Assembly: GCA_900169235.1 (NCBI GenBank)
Contig: FWCC01000256.1
Location: forward strand, 124,001-188,000
DNA length: 64,000 bases
Reading direction: 5' to 3'
DNA from: Zarea fungicola
Taxonomy: Eukaryota > Ascomycota > Sordariomycetes > Hypocreales > Cordycipitaceae
In this document: piece by piece, positions 13,571 to 25,507 of the stretch
Layout: the number at the start of each line of letters is the position of its first letter
Numbering within the stretch: position 1 is the first letter of the stretch
Notes under the pieces: model-generated
Databases searched by the model: none
The model's input: only the letters and a program-made list of their open reading frames with translations
What the model was told of the DNA's origin: nothing
Made by a program: the position numbers and the translations under genes

Positions 13571-14380
13571 CGTCTCTCAATGAGGATGTACAAGAATGTG
13601 ATTTATTTTCAGACATAGCGCAGGCGTTAAAAAAATGGAATTCTTAGGCACAAGCTAAGCATTCGCTGCACAGCTACCCTACATGTGAACTACGATTGTA
13701 ACAATTATCCATAACTGCTACACCAACTATCAAAAAGATTGGCATTAACACTAGTAAGTGCATTGACTGGATAGACAACTCCGCTTATAGCTGTATTTCT
13801 TTACAACGATTTGGGCCATTTTTTCCTCTTCACCTTTACCCCTAGACTCTAGGTAGTCCCTGCTAAATTGTTTGGGTTATGTTCACGCATGGCGTAGTTC
13901 CGCCTCGTCTCTATTCTTGTGAGGCTGTCGCTGTCTCTGTTGCCCATTCCATTTGTTTCTGGTGGAATTGCCAAGTACTTGTTCATCATATTTCCAAATC
14001 TCTGATTGTCGGCGGCCGCGCCGCATTCTTATACGCGACCATCTCGAACTATTCTGCTGCAAGTGCCTCCTTTCTCTTCACTTCATTCAGTCATGAATCA
14101 CGCCTTGCTCACATTTAGCAAAAAGGCAGCCAACTCCAAGCAGGATGCGATCTTGACGGCTCAAGTTGAGTAACCACTCAAAGGGAGTGAGCCAGAACAC
14201 CCCAGTGGTGGTGATCCAGATCATCTCTAAGTATTACTGACCATTCTACCTGGCCCAAAGAGTCTGAACGCAGATTTTGTACCGCAAATGGGGCAGTAAC
14301 AGTGTAAAATCTAATCATGTACATGTGGCCATTATTGAATCCGATTGTAATCACATAGCCCCTCGTAGAAGCAGCTGCGA
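13571..14380. other. Convergent intergenic region, no gene seen
   Basis: 3' flanks of the ELYS-domain gene and the transcription-factor-domain gene. No supported coding sequence. Confidence 0.55.
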
Positions 14381-16448
14381 TCACAAGCTTCCAGCATCCC
14401 CGCCAAATTGGCCATCCAATGAGTCCCAGTCGAGTGCGCCAGGATCACGCCAACCCCCTTCTGACGACAATATATCATGTAACATGGGAAGAATATAAGG
14501 TATATCCTTATCGAGTGGATGTATTGAAACATCGCCCTGACCTGCATCCCACTGCGCAATAGTAACCCCGCCACTGCCGCGCATGACCGGGCACCCCAAG
14601 ATATCTTTGTTCCTTTCACTTTCAGGAGACGGTACAGAAAGGGAATTCCGTCGATTGACAAATTTTGAATATAAAACGCTCAACACGGCACGATTCGCTG
14701 CCAAAATTCCGTTGGATGATGTCGCCGTTGCCGTCGCTTTCGCCGTTGCCGCCCCTCCCTGATCCGTGGTCATCATGGCAAGAAACGGCTCCAGTTGGAT
14801 CTCATTCCTGGCCCTGGCCCAGTCAAATCCGGGGCGGAGAGCGACAGGAAAGGATAAGCGGTAAGCCAAGGTTAAAACGACAATGAGGCGCGACCAATCA
14901 TTGACAGTAAATGCCGTCACTGCATTGTCGTCAAGCTCACCGACCAAGGCTAGAAATGCCCTGAGGTGTTTTGTCGCGCCCATCATCTTCATAATGGGAG
15001 GCATAAACCTTGCGTTCTTGGCACGCAAGGCTGTTTTCGTAGCGGGAAAGGCGACTATGCTCCCGATGTGGAGGTAGATGTCGATAAATAACAGTTGCAT
15101 CTGCACCGAAGATTGATCTATTGCCCTGTCAGTCATCAAACAGAAAGACTTATACACGGGTGTCAACCGTACTGTAGATATCCGGAGATCTAGTGACAAT
15201 ACTGTCCCGTACATGTTGAAGCTGTTGGGAGAGTCCTAATAGAATCAGCCGACTACTGTTTGTCGTTTCCGACTCTCTGTCGTTGACAGTATTGGCGGCG
15301 GTCGAAAAGAGATTTGAAAGGCGCGCCAAGGTGGCGAGACTCCGGTCGGCATCACTTTGAGCATTGGCTTCTAGGATGTCGACTGCAGTCGCCGCCCAAC
15401 CTGGCTGTCGAGTGCTCAAGAACCGGTCCCCTTTCCATATAACAATATATCTAACGGGGTCACCTGTTAGGCAAAATTCTCAACATATGAACCGAGCCTG
15501 CAACTTACGTTGAGACAATGTAAACATATGCTACATAAATTCGGAGCTTGCCGAGCTCATCTCTTGTGACTGCCTGTTGCCAAGGATCGGCGATGAGGAA
15601 ATTTTCGTCTAAGCCGAGATCATGGACAATGTCAGAAGCCATTCTCATGCAGCGTCCAAGCTGTGAAGTTTTCGGTTTCAAGTGGAATGGATACCTGTAT
15701 TTGAGAATTGTTAGTGATAATGGGTTGCCGAGAACTTGACAGGTCGCCATCGGCCGTACCATGCACAATAAATCAGCAACGCTTGAAGAAGCTCTAGACT
15801 GCTATCCCCTCCTGACACATATTTCAATCCCAAAACCTTGAGAAATTCTTCATCGTATAGTGAGTGTGTCTGCACCGAGCTCACTCCCGAAGTCACAGTC
15901 AAGATGGCAAGAAGTGCAAAGGGCTGCGTGGAGGCAAGTTGAGGGACGGTGATGCCGTCGCAAATATCAATAAACGGGAGATTCTTCAGCATGCAACCAA
16001 ACGTCTCCAACAGCGACTGGGCCGACGCGGCATTGAACTGCGGTTTTCGCCATATGTCGGCGGCGGTGCGAGGCTGATTGGATGAAGCTGATGGGCTCGT
16101 CGATTGGCTGAGCATGGGAGGCTCATCAAGAAAGTTGTCTTCATCGAAAGCACTGTAAAATGTTGAGACGTGCATCTCACGCAGAGCTTGATACCCGTCA
16201 TCCCTGTGAGACCCTATGGGTACAAATGTCTCGATGGTAAATGTTGTAGGCTGGGAGGTCGACTGATGAATGAGCCGCTCAGCGCCTGGAACATTGCTAC
16301 TAGGACGACCAAACAAAAGTATGGATCTGTTAGACAAGCGTATTTAGAAACCGTGCGCAAAATGGGACGACTTTACGAAGATGTCTGACGCGCCCTTTGT
16401 GGCCGTGCTTGTGTCCGGTATATGCATTCTCGCTTCGCTGCTAGGCAT
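14381..16448 (-). CDS. Fungal transcription-factor-domain protein without a visible zinc cluster
   Basis: Exons 16262-15760, 15694-15509, 15450-15173 and 15117-14381 are well supported by phase. A first exon at 16448-16377 (MPSSEARMHIPDTSTATKG) is plausible but uncertain, because the main reading frame has no ATG before position 16178. The model gives about 591 residues. The body resembles the regulatory middle region of Zn(II)2Cys6 factors: LLQALLIYCAWYPFHLKPK, RCMRMASDIVHDLGL and the helical stretch around LATLARLSNLFSTAANT. No CX2CX6C DNA-binding cluster is present in the model or recognisable just upstream. It may therefore be a regulator lacking its own zinc cluster, or an exon may have been missed. 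It is divergent from an MFS transporter, a common regulator-target arrangement. Confidence 0.65.
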
Positions 16449-17441
16449 CTACCACACCTGCATTAGCATGTGACGTAGGCTCTATTTTTTATGCAATTTA
16501 ATTAACTTTTTGCAAACTCCTGATTGCTCGCTCGGCTGGCATTTGGCTTTGGCTGCGCGACAGTGCTCACACGCGGTCGAATTCCGCTTTCCATGTCGGC
16601 TTCCCCCGTCCATGGGGGCAGACGACACGTATGTAATGTGTAGCAAGCTCCTGGCGGGCCGGTCTCACATATCCGAGAGTTTGATGTCACGGGAGCCGTT
16701 TTTCACGTTGGAGTGGGCTTTTGGAAAGTTACTTTGCTTTTAGGCTGGTATTGTTGATGGCAAAGTTTGAAAGGACGGCCGGATTCCGTTTGGAGTGACA
16801 TGGCGCTAATAAGCCGGCTGAGGATTCTACATCCGAAGTGCAGACGGATATACAAAGCAGGGCCTTGTTCTTTGCATATATTTTTTTGCCCAAAAAATGT
16901 GGATTTTGCACTTTGCCATGTGTACAACCGTGTCAACCGTCATAAAATTTGGGGACAAATTTCAGTCATATTTGTTTTCATCTTTTGTCTCACCTGTTCT
17001 TGACCGCTATCAACAAGGAGGGAGACCACCGATGTGAAGAGGCCCACTGATGGTGAGGCTGTACTAAAACATCTAAAAGGGTTTGATGTGATTCCACTAA
17101 ATTCGTGAGACCACACCCCGGATACTTGGTTCTTTTGTAGCTAGGAAAAGTCACAGTGTTCTGGATATTGCTCCGGAATGCGACCTTGTCTGACGAATCC
17201 GATCATGCCACGGATCTAGGCCTAGTGGATTATGGAGAATTGCCAACCCCTCGGAAATATGACTTATAGTTCTGATGTGCTTTTTCCTCCACTGCGTACA
17301 TGCTATATTTGGGTCATAGCCTCTGTTCAGTACTTCTGATATCTTAAATATCTGTTGTGTGCTCCATCAGGTCATAGTGTGTGACGTCTGACGGCGAGAG
17401 TGTGAAGTCGACCTTGCAACATTCATTGGAACTACCAGGAA
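16449..17441. promoter_or_regulatory. Divergent region, regulator gene and DHA1 transporter
   Basis: About 1 kb of non-coding DNA between divergent genes. AT-rich in its middle. Presumed promoters for both; no motif assigned. Confidence 0.4.
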
Positions 17442-18977
17442 ATGATGGCTTCGGAACTCAAATATGGCAACCAAGCAACCACTAAGCTTGAGAGTGGTAC
17501 TATAGACCAAGATAGTGGGAGTCAAGAAAGGCCAGTTGAGTATGCCTCCACGGCCCTCCCGGAAACGAATCTGGACAAAGGCATAATTGGCTGGGATGGC
17601 CAGGATGACCCAGACATGCCACTCAACTGGACGAAATCCAAGAAATGGACGTCGGCACTCCTACTATCTCTCATGACCCTGATGACGCCTCTATCATCAT
17701 CCATTCTCGCACCCGCGATTGCCAGTGTCAGCAAGGAATTCAAGAACAGCAACGAAAGCCTTGGAGCTCTTCCAGTGAGCATCTTCCTACTTGGGTATGC
17801 CGTTGGCCCATTGCTGCTCGCAGGCCTATCTGAGATATACGGACGCTACTATATATTGACGGGTTCCAACGTGTTTTTCTGCGCGTGGCACATCGGATGT
17901 GCTCTAGCACCATCTCTCGAGTCGCTCATCGCATTTCGATTCCTTGCGGGTGTTGGAGGCAGCGCCGTCATGACCTTGGGAGGGGGCAATATTTCGGATA
18001 TTTTCCACAGAGAAGAGCGAGGCCTCGGATTGGCCATCTGGTCCGTTGGTCTCGTTATCGGGCCATCGCTTGGCCCCATCATTGGTGCCTTTGTCGCCGA
18101 GACAATTGGTTGGCGGTGGAATGGCTGGATCGTTCTCATACCGAGCGCTGTCGTCGCTGTTCTAATGGCAATTTTCTGCCCTGAGAGCCATCACAAAGTC
18201 TTGATGAAGCGCAAGGTGGCGAGAATGAAGGAGGCACTCGGGAGAGAGGACCTGCAAAGCTGTTATGCCGTGTCTGGACCAGCCCCGGCGCAATCTCAAG
18301 TGCTGATCAATGGCATGATGCGTCCGCTAAAAATGATGACCCTTTCTCCAATTGTGGTTTCCTTGTCATTCCACGCCTCGTTTCTGTACGGAACGCTGTA
18401 CCTGCTCTTCAATACCATTTCGGTGGTATTCAGAGTCAAGTACGGCTGGGGCCTCGGGGTGAGCGGCCTGGCTTACACTCCTCTGGGACTCGGCTTCCTC
18501 TTTGGCGTGGCACTCTTTGCAAAGACGTCTGATCGAACCATTGTTAGACTGACGCAGCAAAGTAGTGGTGTTTTTCTGCCTGAGATGCGGTTGGTCAACT
18601 CCATGTGGTACGCCTGTTTAGTTCCCAGCAGCTTCTTCTGGTATGGCTGGACGGTGCAGTACAGGGTGCACTGGATAGTCCCCCTGCTTGGACTTTTCCC
18701 GTTTGCCGTTGGTATTGTCGGCGTGTGGCAGTGTTACCAGGCGTACCTGGTCGACGCTTTTGGACCGCAGTACGCGGCGAGTGCCTTGGCAGCATTTGCA
18801 GTCCTCCGCAGCCTCGTGGCGGCGTTTCTGCCTCTGGCTGGACCATCTATGTTCAAGGAGCTTGGCATAGGATGGGGCTGCAGTTTGCTCGGCTTCATCA
18901 CTGTGGCCATGATTCCGATCCCGGCTTTGGTAGAGAGGAAAGGTGCATGGTTAAGGAGCAAATACATACTTTCCTGA
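17442..18977 (+). CDS. MFS drug:H+ antiporter (DHA1 family)
   Basis: One exon, 511 residues, about 12 membrane segments, so a proton-coupled plasma-membrane exporter by family. The N-terminal cytosolic part ends in DDPDMPLNWTKSKKW, the usual entry to TM1 in this family. Motif A is LLLAGLSEIYGRYYI between TM2 and TM3. FRFLAGVGGSAVMTLGGGNI and IGPSLGPIIGAFV match TM4 and the antiporter motif C in TM5. PESHHKVLMKRK marks the central loop. The substrate cannot be read from sequence; drugs, polyamines or small metabolites are typical. It is divergent from the transcription-factor-domain gene, which could control it. Confidence 0.85.
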   Translation: MMASELKYGNQATTKLESGTIDQDSGSQERPVEYASTALPETNLDKGIIGWDGQDDPDMPLNWTKSKKWTSALLLSLMTLMTPLSSSILAPAIASVSKEFKNSNESLGALPVSIFLLGYAVGPLLLAGLSEIYGRYYILTGSNVFFCAWHIGCALAPSLESLIAFRFLAGVGGSAVMTLGGGNISDIFHREERGLGLAIWSVGLVIGPSLGPIIGAFVAETIGWRWNGWIVLIPSAVVAVLMAIFCPESHHKVLMKRKVARMKEALGREDLQSCYAVSGPAPAQSQVLINGMMRPLKMMTLSPIVVSLSFHASFLYGTLYLLFNTISVVFRVKYGWGLGVSGLAYTPLGLGFLFGVALFAKTSDRTIVRLTQQSSGVFLPEMRLVNSMWYACLVPSSFFWYGWTVQYRVHWIVPLLGLFPFAVGIVGVWQCYQAYLVDAFGPQYAASALAAFAVLRSLVAAFLPLAGPSMFKELGIGWGCSLLGFITVAMIPIPALVERKGAWLRSKYILS

Positions 18978-19910
18978 TTTGTAACTAGATTTCAGCTTCA
19001 TGAGATATTTGGTAATAATTTATTCTCTTGGTTGGAAGCCTCGAGTTCTCGCTCCTGAGTAATCTTTCAAGCAGCCAGGCAAGGTTTCTAAGTCCTCGAA
19101 GCACGCCGGGAAGCCCGACAACGTTGCACCAATACAATGTTGCATAACATCCAGCATCCAATCCCAGCAGAGTCAGTTCTGCCAAGAAGGCGACGAAAAT
19201 AATAGTTTTATGATTATGCCAGGGTGCAGAGTGCCTGACGTTAGTTAATGCACATAAATGCCCCGTCGTGGCGTTCAACCTTGTTCGGGACGCCGCTGCC
19301 GCGACGCCAAAAAAAAAAAACCTCACTACAGTGGAGTGTTTAAGGGGTGGCGTCTTGGATCTGATCTTGGCGAGGATAGCAGTTTTCTTTTGTCCAATTT
19401 ATCTTTTCCTGTTCTCTAATTTGCCCACAGGGATAAGGAAAGACCAAGGAAATGAGGGTCAACGAAAACGTCATAGAACTCCTGAAAGAAATGCTGGGGC
19501 CCCATGGCAACAAGAAACGTTCTGGAGAACTCTACAGTGCGGAGGAGTGGAAAAGAAAATGCCTCCATTGTAAATGGTCCGCAATACTAGACACAACCTG
19601 ATTCAGTCGCACTTTGCGGTTCCACCAGCTATGCCGCCGCTGCCCGATTTGAACGTTACAGTCAGTGCGGGTAATAACTTTTGGGGAGCCAATCTCCTTT
19701 AGTCCGATCGCGAGGGTACACGAAACAGTGTGTTTGAAGGAAGTACGACCATCTCGTTCAATGGCAATGACACCAACGGAGAAGATGAAGGAAATCAAGG
19801 AAAAGAAACATGCGTATTTATGGCTTTAAATCTATTGAAGAATTATGAAATCAGATATTGCTTGTAGGATAAAATCACCTTTTGGAGCACGACTTTACCA
19901 TCCATGCCGA
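18978..19910. other. Convergent intergenic region with short coding-like traces
   Basis: Lies between the stops of the DHA1 transporter and the MurQ-kinase fusion. A short ATG frame at 19452-19601 is followed in the same frame, past one TGA, by a second stretch up to about 19650. The two halves contain C-x2-C pairs. I could not establish a gene. Confidence 0.35.
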
Positions 19911-22288
19911 TCAGTGCCCTTTTAACGATTCCAGTAAGTAACGTGCTCCATTTATAGCAGGCTGATCAACAACCTCAACATGCTGAAACTTATACCCTGA
20001 CTTCTTGATGGAGTCTATTACTCGGGCCCGGTATCTTTCATCTTGCATTAGTCCTCCTGCCAGCACCAGACTTGCCCGCGATGCGACAATGCCTTGACTT
20101 GAGGCTAGCGTAGTAGCAAGCTCTGCCAAGCTGGCAGCACCAGAACCAATGATGCGGTCAGCATCCTCATTCGAACCCGCCATTGACAGTACAATTTTGG
20201 CGACGCCTGCAATCCGACTGGTTCTGTTCATGACGGCATCCGTGGCCGGATGCTGCGGAGAGGAGCTGGGCACCATGATGGTACTCAGTAAATCCTCTGG
20301 TTGTGCCTCGGGAAACTGTTCCTTGAAGGATTTGAATACTGCATCTGCAAGCTGGGGCATTGGCTGAGACGTTGTGCCGGCATCTTTGCGCATGCGGTAC
20401 ACGTCACTTGCACGCAGGGCTAGCCGCACTGCCTCTCGGCCGATGCCGTAGCCAGAGCCATCGTCGCCGAGGAGGTAGCCCCATCCACCAACACGGCTTG
20501 TACGGACAAAACCATTATTGGCCCTCTTGAAGCTCATGGATACCGATCCAGTCCCAGCCACAAGAACGATGGAAGAATCCACATCCTGTTGAGAAGCTGA
20601 CAGTACCGGAAGCAGATCAATGTCCGTTGTTACATCAATCCTGGTCCCGACCGTAAGATTTAGAAGCTTTGCCAGTCCAGAATCTATAAGAGGCTTTAGT
20701 GTAGGTCGATCATAGCCAGCAATTCCCACCCAAACCGCGGAAAATCCGACAGTTTGAAAATGACGACCTTTTGTTGCTGCGCATCCATCCGTCGCCTGCT
20801 GTATAGCCTCAGATATAGTTGACAAGCAGGCTTCTAGGCCGATGCTTGTACTAAAATGCTTGTATTAGTAGTGTGAAATACAGGACAAGCGACAGTCTGG
20901 AAGCTGGACTTACATGTTACATGGCCCCGCGATCCCAGTGCCGATGGCCCCGTCCTTGGACAAAATGGCGGCCTTGCAGCTTGTCCCCCCGGCATCTACA
21001 CATAGAACGACACTGTTGGCATCATTATGAGCTACAGTCTGTTCTCCCTCAGCTTCTGCAAATACTTGGGCAAGGATGCCTTTGTTTCGTTCGAGCCTTG
21101 ACTCGGCATCCGATACCGAAACCTCCAGCGCAATCACCACGGCAGCAAGTTTTGTGTTACCGCGGCACGCTACAAGGATTGCGTCCAATTCATCATCAGA
21201 GTATTGACAACGGTGGCCAGCAATGATCCGTATAATGTTTCTTGCGCGCTGTTGGAGTTTAATGTTTGTGGCCTTGAGATCCACCATCTAAACAGCTCAG
21301 TCAGTTGCTGAGCTCTTACATGCAAATAGGATTAGTGGCCCTACCAAATTTCCATACGTTTTGCCTAACTTGATCATGATTCCTGTACTAATCATGTTCA
21401 GAACCAACTTGGTCGCCGTGCCAGCCTTCATCCTTGTGCTCCCTGTTACTGACTCCGGGCCAGTGACGGCGCTGATAAGATAGTCAACATTGTTTTCCGT
21501 GCCGACCGCAGAGGGCTGCGCGCAGACAATGCCGACAGTACAGCATCCTATTAATCGGGCATATTCCAAGCCCCCTAGGACATATGGCGTACGCCCAGAA
21601 GATGCAATGCCAATTAGTGAATCGACGGCAGAGTTGAGACTAAATTTATCAAGATCTGTCTTGGCAGCGGTTCGGTCATCCTCGGCGCCTTCTTTGGCGT
21701 TTCGCAGCGCATAATCGCCGCCTGCAATCAGGGCAATGAATTGATCTGTGGGAGCTGAATAGGTTGGTGGAATCTCCGACGCGTCCAGCACCCCCAATCT
21801 AGGAAAAAATATCTTTTGTCAGCTTGTTACAGGCGAAACTAAGTTAGCTGACGCCAAAGCTACAAGGTTGCAATTCAGCTCACAACAATTTTAGGGTTCT
21901 TTTGTTGCTTTGTTGAGTATGCGTAGATTGCCTGTTCAAAAGTCCTGCCGAGCGGCGTGCTCCGAAGGAAGTGGCTTTTGCTTGTGGCTTTTTTTTCGCT
22001 GCCTATGAGTTGGCTTAAAACATACCTCCCACTGGTCCCAGCACCGATGTAAAACACGCGACCGCCTTTACGGACCCTTTCTGATAGAGCATTGATAACT
22101 TTGGCAATTTCTGGAAGACAGGGCTCGATGGCTGCCGGAATGAGACAATCCTCCTGATGCAGGATGCGGCAGAGTTCTTCCGTTGACACCTTGTCAATCG
22201 TTGTAGTTCTTGGGTTCCTGGTTTCGGTTTGGAGCCGTGTCAAATCAACAGCAGTGGACGGCATGTTGGCTGACTGTGTAACAAACAT
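19911..22288 (-). CDS. MurNAc-6-phosphate etherase (MurQ)-BadF/BadG sugar kinase fusion
   Basis: Four exons (22288-22026, 21798-21345, 21287-20914, 20850-19911) give 676 residues. Residues about 20-300 are a MurQ/glucokinase-regulator-type SIS domain. The splice joins GAGTSGR to [48 protein letters not shown] and [18 protein letters not shown] follow. Bacterial MurQ cleaves the lactyl ether of MurNAc-6-P to GlcNAc-6-P. Residues about 330-676 are an ASKHA kinase of the BadF/BadG/N-acetylglucosamine kinase family: [46 protein letters not shown] and [12 protein letters not shown] kinase acting before the etherase would form a two-step path from MurNAc. No targeting signal is seen, so cytosolic. 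Intron 1 (227 nt) is long but needed to join the SIS motif. An annotation as glucokinase regulator is possible, but the kinase half argues for sugar metabolism. Confidence 0.88.
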
Positions 22289-23310
22289 TTGATCAGAAGA
22301 GCCTGAGCAAGAGGGAGAGTTTTTCGTTAATCAGCTAAGTATCAATGTTGTCTAAGAAAGAAACCACAAAGTTCTGTTCGGAGAAATAAGTAACCAGATG
22401 GCGTTGGACGTTTCTCCGCAACGCCACAATTTTAATGGTGCCTCTGGTTATCTGGTCTTGTAACAATGATTGCGACTCATACATAACCTTGAAGTGTGTA
22501 GACTGACACCGCCACCGGCACGGTGTTTTCGAGGCCGAGGGAGAACTTTGTAAACTGCCATTGCTCCCTGCGTCCAGTGTGCTCAGTCCCGAAACAGAAA
22601 CAGAAGAGGTCGAAATCGCCATGTATTTCGGCGAGGACCCATACTGACTAGCTGTTTAACGGTCTTACCTTGGCCGAGAAGCGAGCGCCACGGCGCCGAG
22701 TCATGCCCAATCGAGTCAAAACTTGTGCCACAACGACGCCACGATAACTACGGTGGCCATTTAGCGATGCGCGGGGGCATGTATTTCCTTTACTGGTACT
22801 ATATTGGCACAATTGCCGAGATGGACGGCGCTGCAACTCCGTCAAGTCTTTCCCTAGTAATAGAAGAACTTTTGGCTTAACCAGTTTCTTCCCCATCCTA
22901 CAGTACATCTTCATTTTTTTTTTTTTTTAAAAAAAATGGAGTTATGGTTCCTCTTTATCCACACCCTCGAGCAAGGACCTACCTTCTCTCCGTCTTCTGG
23001 GGCTGGGCAAAACCACTTGCGGGGGTTCAACGCTAAAGATGTAACGTGTGAAGCTGAGTTATGCTCGCTCTGCACACTAGCAGCGTCATTCATATGAGTG
23101 ACTCGGGTTTGTGTACCGCACTGAGATTTCGTCACCCCAGACCTGTGCTAGTGTCCCTGGCCAATACTCGGGCCGGCCTGTCGGTATTTGACTGGCTCCT
23201 GCCTGTCGTATAAAGCCCTTCACTCCGCCCTCGGTTATATGTACCCCGGACTGTCTGGTCTCTACTCTGAATGCATCTACTTTCCCCAGAGCATCCTTAA
23301 ACCACAGAAA
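22289..23310. promoter_or_regulatory. Shared divergent promoter, MurQ-kinase and UNC93-like carrier
   Basis: About 1 kb between two divergent start codons. TATAAA at 23209-23214 lies 97 bp before the carrier ATG. An A/T homopolymer junction occurs at about 22913-22936. A 95-codon ATG frame at 22335-22622 on the minus strand has no recognisable content and is probably leader sequence. Confidence 0.45.
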
Positions 23311-24858
23311 ATGGCACAGGAATCACAAGAGCCCGACAGGATGTCTTATGCTGACAACCACGTCGAGAGCGGTGCCCTTGGTGCTGGACAGACCCTGCCA
23401 ACGGATGCCGACCTTGAGCAAGGCCGGAACCAGAGCAAGATAATGCGCATATACTCCCACCCATGGACGCAGATTCTGCTCATTTCTATGATCTGCTTCT
23501 GCCTCCCCGGAGTAAGTAACAAGGATCAGAGATAAATATTCGACTTTTGTCTCCGCAGGAGTGTTAATACCGAATAGATGTATAATGCCCTTAGTGGCCT
23601 TGGAGGCGGCGGACAAGTTGACCCAACGGTGGCGGCCAACGCTACCGTCGCTCTGTTGTCCACCACGGCCGCAACCGCTCTGTTCATTGTAGGTCCAATA
23701 TTCTCTCTGACCGGACCCCGGATCTGCTTCCTCATCGGTGGCTGGACATATGCTCTGTACAGTGGGAGCTTGCTCCACTTCAACCACTTCCACAACGGCG
23801 CATTCGTCATTGGTTCTGGTGCTATTCTAGGCATTGGTGCCTCTTTCATCTGGATCGTGCAGGGTGCTATCATGACCACTTACGTGGAAGAGTCGCAAAA
23901 GGGTCGCGCTATTGCAGTGTTCTGGGTGATTTTCAACTTTGGCGGTGGCATCGGCTCGCTTGTCTCGTTTAGCCTCAACTACAAGAGCAAGGCTGGCACT
24001 GTCAGCAACTCGACCTACATCGCTCTTATGGTCATCATGCTTTTCGGATGGGTCCTTGGCCTCTTCATCTGCTCGCCTAAGCGTATCCGTCTCGCGCAGC
24101 TGCACAAAGCAGTCGAGACTGAGAAGCACTCAGTTGCCGGTATTCTCAAGATGACGTTTAGCACTCTCATGAAGTGGCGCGTCGCCTGCATGATTCCCCT
24201 CTTCTTTTCTGCCAATATCTTCTACAGCTATCAACAAAATAATGTCAACGGATTCACCTTTAATCTCCGCACGCGATCTCTCAACGGTGCCCTATATTGG
24301 TTCGCGCAGATGGCTGGTGGCCTACTTATTGGTCTCATCCTCGACCTCCCCATGCTCAGCCGCTCTAATCGCGCCAGGCTCGGCTGGTTCTTTGTGTTTG
24401 CTACTGGTATGATTATATGGGGTGGCGGGTACCATTTCCAGGTGTGGCAACACCAGTTTTTTGCGGATGGCGGGAAGCAGACCCTCGACTTCAAGGATAG
24501 CAAAAAAGCCGTCGGCCCCATGTTCCTTTATATTTTCTACGGACTGTATGATGCTCTATGGCAAGGCTTCTCATACTGGCTCATTGGTACCGAATCCAAC
24601 AGCACCTCCCGCGCGGCTATCCTGGTTGGCATGTACAAAACGTTGCAGGCTGCTGGTGCAGCCGTAGCTTGGAGACTCAACGCCCTTCATTTGGCACCCA
24701 TGAAGCAGCTCGCTATGGATTGGGGCCTGTGCATCGGATCCTTAATTGTTGTTCTGCCTATGGTCTGGACAGTTAGCGACAAGACAGAGGCGGAGCAGGA
24801 GGCCGGCTTTTCACCTTCCGATTCCGAGGCCCATGCAGCCAAGCTGGCAGACGAGTAG
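23311..24858 (+). CDS. UNC93-like MFS membrane protein
   Basis: Two exons (23311-23511, 23578-24858) encode 493 residues with about 11-12 membrane segments. The 66 nt intron (GTAAGT..GAATAG) joins CLPG to MYNALSGLGGGGQVD, the conserved first-loop motif of fungal UNC-93/DUF895 proteins. Other family marks are GPIFSLTGPR, FWVIFNFGGGIGSLVSF and GTESNSTSRAAILVGMYKTLQ. The transported substrate of the fungal family is not established. It is divergently transcribed from the MurQ-kinase fusion, which raises the possibility that it carries an amino sugar or its product; this is inference only. The N-terminal 60 residues and the acidic C terminus are cytosolic in character. Confidence 0.85.
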
Positions 24859-25507
24859 GACTAGAGATGGTGATATTGGATTTTAGCCATATTATGAACA
24901 TGCTTTTCTTCTTCAAAAGCAATCCCCCCCCTGAAATGATGCTATATGTTTTTCCTCTCAAAGAGAGTGCAGTTTGAATGCTGGATTCATTTATATTTTG
25001 TATAGTGAGCCACCTTCAACATCTTGGCAATGGCTACGGCCTTTCAGACCCTGTTCTATTAATATTTCATCCGCCTCTTATCCCAGCCACCCCAGACCTC
25101 GTTACTAGTGCAACTTGCGAAAGGAACGCTTGGCCAGTCTTGACCTCACTACAGCCGCTTAATAAATTACAATTTTCAAATCCCCCAGGAAGCACGCGAC
25201 TAGTTTCGCTTGGCAAAACATATCGTGTACTGGTGCCATTGATTGGATGCAACTTGCTCTTCACCTAAGAATGAGTCCGCCTCAGTCACAGCCTTGATTT
25301 TAGCGTGTGATTGAGAACGAATATCTCGTATCGGCGCCTCAACCCCCTGCAGCTGTACCTTTAAACTAATTTGGGACCCGCCATCCCGCTTTCTTGGCAG
25401 GATGACAGCAACACAAAAAGGCAGGAGATTCTCCTGAGAGAAGCAAGATTTTAGCTTGCCGTCATCCCTAGGGCTTTTGCGAGTGAATTCATCATTAGAT
25501 CGAAGAC
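24859..25507. other. Intergenic region, no gene seen
   Basis: 3' flank of the UNC93-like gene and promoter of the ABCC transporter. No supported gene or strong motif. Confidence 0.5.

Noticed and set aside
15118..15172. Acceptor at 15126-15127 (GACAG) for the last intron of the transcription-factor-domain gene
   Set aside because: It breaks the reading phase; the AG eight bases further on (15118-15119) restores it.
18985..19326. Hydrophobic 113-codon minus-strand frame
   Set aside because: Does not begin with ATG and has no family resemblance or splice support.
19452..19650. Short frame with two C-x2-C pairs separated by a TGA, resembling a zinc ribbon
   Set aside because: Needs stop read-through or a 37-nt intron to join; no convincing splice pair and no recognisable family.
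22335..22622. 95-codon ATG frame upstream of the MurQ-kinase gene
   Set aside because: Serine-rich without family resemblance, located in the divergent promoter; more likely leader or promoter sequence.
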